Below are positions 6,679 to 8,460 of a stretch of 8,460 bases of DNA, piece after piece. The notes below the pieces were generated by a model. That model saw only the letters and a list, made by a program, of their open reading frames with translations. It searched no databases and was not told the DNA's origin. The stretch's first letter is position 1. Each line of letters starts with the position of its first letter. The translations under genes and the position numbers were made by a program. The stretch is from Methanomassiliicoccaceae archaeon (GTDB lineage: Archaea; Thermoplasmatota; Thermoplasmata; Methanomassiliicoccales; Methanomethylophilaceae), in NCBI GenBank assembly GCA_009778275.1, contig WRKC01000070.1:1-8460 (forward strand), read 5' to 3'.

Positions 6679-7584
6679 TCACAGGCCGGAGATATCTATC
6701 AATTCAAAAATGCCGTTCTGTTTTGAGAGATATTCGTCAAACGCCTTTCTCAGCCCATCAATTGACGTTCCGCTGTTCTTCATATCGGCCACCACCTCCA
6801 GCGACATCATTTGATAGGAGATCACGATCTTCGAAAAAATGGAGACGATGTTGATCCTGTTTTCCGCAAGCGGTTCCAGCGCGACATCGATGCTCCCCGG
6901 ACAGTCCGGTATGTTGATGTTGACCTTTATGAGCTTCGTATCCGGTTTGAAGAACACCACAGAGACCAGCCAGGATGAGGGAGCGACAGCTATCATCACT
7001 TCCGTCCCGTCCACATCGTTCAGGATGTCGCCGTACTCGGCGCTGAGGTCGAAGGTCCCGGAATGGAATGTGATAGGGGAGCCGTGGCGCACCTCCTCTT
7101 TGATCTGGCCTTCCGACTCCTTTCTGAACATGCGCCCTACGTTCGCCGGTTTTATGCTGATGTACTTGATCAGCGAAACGGAGGGGTCGTTCTTTGCTTT
7201 CAGTGCGGAGAATCTTTCCTTGATGATCTCGCCCTCGCCGGCGAAATTCAGTTCGCACATTATGTTCCAGATGATGGTCGTCTCGGAAATGCCGTTGAGG
7301 GAGACCGAGTTCAGGATATTGATCCCTTGATTCCCGAGGAACTTTGCCGATTGTACCGTCGAGCCGGGGATGTCCTCCATGTAAACGTCGATGTTCGTGA
7401 GATTACGGAAATTCTCCTGGGGATACATCGAAAGAATGAGTTCGTATCTCTTCGGGCCCTCATCCGGATGTTTGAATAACGAACTGTAAATGTATCCGCC
7501 CTCCACCAGCCCCATGATGTCGGTAAGCCATTTGCCGATGCGGATCTTGTTATCCTCTATCTTGGTGAACTCCCAGGTCTTCAT
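6679..7584 (-). CDS. Two-ACT-domain protein with AbrB-like N-terminus
   Basis: About 301 residues, cytosolic, with no membrane segment. The first ~37 residues (TKIEDNKIRIGKWLTDIMGLVEGG) resemble the swapped-hairpin AbrB/SpoVT half-domain. Numbered from the TTG start, an ACT-like domain lies at about 66-145 (DIPGSTVQSAKFLGNQGINI) and another at about 221-300 (INIPDCPGSIDVALEPLAENRINI). Both show the D-x-PG-S turn and the N-I-x-x-I strand of ACT modules, which usually bind amino acids or other small ligands to regulate an enzyme or promoter. No catalytic domain is present, so a stand-alone ligand-sensing regulator is likely; the ligand is unknown. The start chosen is ATG at 7584. An in-frame TTG at 7593 would add three residues, and neither has a strong ribosome site. 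It begins 28 nt after the zinc-finger gene and ends 6 nt before the radical SAM gene, so all three probably form an operon. TGA stop. Confidence 0.75.
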   Translation of the reverse strand: MKTWEFTKIEDNKIRIGKWLTDIMGLVEGGYIYSSLFKHPDEGPKRYELILSMYPQENFRNLTNIDVYMEDIPGSTVQSAKFLGNQGINILNSVSLNGISETTIIWNIMCELNFAGEGEIIKERFSALKAKNDPSVSLIKYISIKPANVGRMFRKESEGQIKEEVRHGSPITFHSGTFDLSAEYGDILNDVDGTEVMIAVAPSSWLVSVVFFKPDTKLIKVNINIPDCPGSIDVALEPLAENRINIVSIFSKIVISYQMMSLEVVADMKNSGTSIDGLRKAFDEYLSKQNGIFELIDISGL

Positions 7585-7612
7585 TTTATCCAAAAGAGAT
7601 AATTGATTCCGG

Positions 7613-8275
7613 TCATTTATCCTTTCGGTCTGAATTCCGTTTCGGAGAGACGGCAGTCTTCCCGGCAGATTCCGAAACGACCTCTTTAATATCGCGGGAG
7701 ATGCTCTTTATGCTCGCTTCTCCGGAATCGATCGACCCTTTGAGAGCAGATATGAGTTCTTCCCCCCTCCCGGCGAATTCTGTTCCGTCCACGGCCTCGT
7801 TTATGAGATCAGTCGCCTCTCTTATCTTGGCCCCCGCTTTCCTCAGTTTCCTGAGGGAGGTCTCCTGCGGAGATATCTCCCCGTTTTTCGTTCTGGAGAA
7901 GAAATACTTCCCGGGCACAAGCACGGTCTTTCCGACGGCATAAGGGCATACGGTGCATTTTCTCTTGATCTCGACGTATTCTCCCTCAAGCGATCTGTTC
8001 ATAACCGGGGACATGGCGTTCCTGCATACGGGACAGATATGCGGGAGGTCATCGATATCCGATTCGCGGTATTCGATGGATATTTTGATTATTCCTCTTT
8101 CCAGGCCTATCCTCCTTATCCTCTCGCCGCTGACCCTGTACTCCGGATCGGATTTCGCCAGTTCCTTTCTGACAAGCCTTAGAAATTCAGTCTGGGTCTC
8201 GATGTGGGCATTCCTGTTCATGACAGTTTTTATTGCAGAGGACACGGTCTCTTCATCGGGGATCCTGTGAGGCAT
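7613..8275 (-). CDS. Uncharacterised HTH-like/zinc-finger protein
   Basis: A 220-residue protein of an archaeal type I recognise only as uncharacterised. Residues 1-70 (PDEETVSSAIKTVM ... SGERIRRIGLERGIIKISIEYR) are helix-rich and look like a winged-helix DNA-binding fold. Two CxxC pairs, C81/C84 (CPVC) and C107/C110 (CTVC), would bind one zinc. A helical segment at about 138-200 follows, possibly coiled-coil, and a basic Ser/Lys-rich tail ends in KRNSDRKDK. There is no membrane segment. DNA or RNA binding is inferred from the layout and is not shown by any specific motif. The ATG at 8275 has no Shine-Dalgarno sequence, and a TATA-like box about 30 nt upstream suggests a leaderless mRNA. It is the first gene of the three-gene minus-strand cluster and is divergent from tRNA-Leu. 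TGA stop. Confidence 0.75.
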   Translation of the reverse strand: MPHRIPDEETVSSAIKTVMNRNAHIETQTEFLRLVRKELAKSDPEYRVSGERIRRIGLERGIIKISIEYRESDIDDLPHICPVCRNAMSPVMNRSLEGEYVEIKRKCTVCPYAVGKTVLVPGKYFFSRTKNGEISPQETSLRKLRKAGAKIREATDLINEAVDGTEFAGRGEELISALKGSIDSGEASIKSISRDIKEVVSESAGKTAVSPKRNSDRKDK

Positions 8276-8299
8276 ATCATTGCAATGCAGATGGAAGGT

Positions 8300-8310
8300 C
8301 TTAACTATTT
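8300..8310 (-). promoter_or_regulatory. TATA-like box of the minus-strand three-gene cluster
   Basis: Read on the minus strand this is AAATAGTTAAG, centred about 30 nt upstream of the ATG at 8275. Transcription would begin a few bases before the start codon, in line with the missing ribosome-binding site. A further AT-rich word at 8324-8335 could serve as an alternative with a leader of about 25 nt. Confidence 0.4.
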
Positions 8311-8325
8311 CTGAACATGAAGGTA

Positions 8326-8335
8326 TTTTAACATA
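8326..8335 (+). promoter_or_regulatory. Probable TATA box of tRNA-Leu
   Basis: TTTTAACATA is centred about 26 nt upstream of the tRNA-Leu 5' end at 8356, the usual archaeal distance, with purine-rich GAAGG just upstream as a possible BRE. It lies in the 80-nt divergent gap shared with the zinc-finger gene. Confidence 0.55.
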
Positions 8336-8355
8336 TGGTGCTTTAAGACGGACAA

Positions 8356-8455
8356 GCGAGGGTAGCCGAGTTGGCCAAAGGCGCAGGACTTAAGACTCCA
8401 AAGGGAAGAAATTCTGTCCCGCAGGGGTTCAGGGGTTCGAATCCCCTCCCTCGCA
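8356..8455 (+). tRNA. tRNA-Leu (anticodon TAA) with a 16-nt intron
   Basis: A 100-nt gene for a class II tRNA; the mature form is 84 nt. Acceptor stem GCGAGGG pairs with CCCTCGC (8448-8454) and the discriminator is A8455. Read straight through, the anticodon stem does not pair. It pairs well as CAGGA (8384-8388) with TTCTG (8412-8416) once 8395-8410 is removed. The loop is then CTTAAGA with anticodon TAA at 8391-8393, decoding TTA. The long variable arm TCCCGCAGGGGTTC (8417-8430) and T arm AGGGG-TTCGAAT-CCCCT match archaeal tRNA-Leu. No CCA is encoded (CTA follows). The intron needs the archaeal splicing endonuclease for removal. Confidence 0.95.
8395..8410 (+). other. tRNA-Leu intron (16 nt, position 37/38)
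   Basis: The intron lies between G37 (8394) and A38 (8411). The precursor can fold as a bulge-helix-bulge. The anticodon stem is followed by pairing of CUU (8389-8391) with AAG (8406-8408), giving a 3-nt bulge AGA (8393-8395) on the 5' side and AAA (8409-8411) on the 3' side. The fourth central pair would be an A-G mismatch. Cleavage after the second base of each bulge gives exactly these ends. Confidence 0.8.
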
Positions 8456-8460
8456 CTATC

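Noticed and set aside
6758..7258. 166-residue minus-strand frame inside the ACT-domain gene, and the plus-strand frames at 6839-7330 and 7063-7479
   Set aside because: All are alternative frames of a gene with two recognisable ACT domains; their products are Arg-rich or have no recognisable motif.

Overview
The window looks like a stretch of archaeal chromosome, probably from a methanogen-related Thermoplasmata lineage such as the Methanomassiliicoccales; the lineage assignment is inference. What the sequence shows directly: a tRNA-Leu gene with a 16-nt intron at the canonical 37/38 site and a bulge-helix-bulge-like fold, two tRNA genes without an encoded CCA, AT-rich TATA-like boxes about 26 nt upstream of tRNA 5' ends or start codons, and two genes that look leaderless. 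All six protein genes end in TGA, which fits a lineage that avoids TAG.

Layout. A tRNA-Val(CAC) gene lies on the minus strand at 92-164. Divergent from it is a small zinc-ribbon/SHOCT-domain protein (292-633, +). A 384-nt non-coding stretch with hairpins and several TATA-like boxes leads to a large surface protein (1018-4383, +). That protein has an N-terminal export signal, about 21 glycine-rich repeats of roughly 25 residues (a probable right-handed beta-helix), three beta-rich domains, a C-terminal membrane anchor and a 70-residue tail. It fits the adhesin-like proteins of gut-associated methanogens.

Next on the + strand is an aldehyde-dehydrogenase-fold protein (4588-5979) that has lost the catalytic cysteine and two cofactor or active-site residues while keeping the fold and other motifs. 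It may be a pseudoenzyme and is the most unusual item in the window.

On the minus strand a compact three-gene cluster is read right to left: an uncharacterised HTH/zinc-finger protein (7613-8275), a protein with an AbrB-like N-terminus and two ACT-like domains (6679-7584), and a NrdG-type radical SAM activase (5980-6672). The spacing (28 nt, then 6 nt) suggests one transcript. The last of these genes meets the ALDH-like gene stop to stop with no intervening base, on a perfect 14-nt palindrome. The window ends with the intron-containing tRNA-Leu(TAA) gene (8356-8455, +), divergent from the cluster.

I see no transposase, CRISPR array, phage gene or toxin-antitoxin pair. The window is mainly core or housekeeping DNA with one lineage-specific surface protein.
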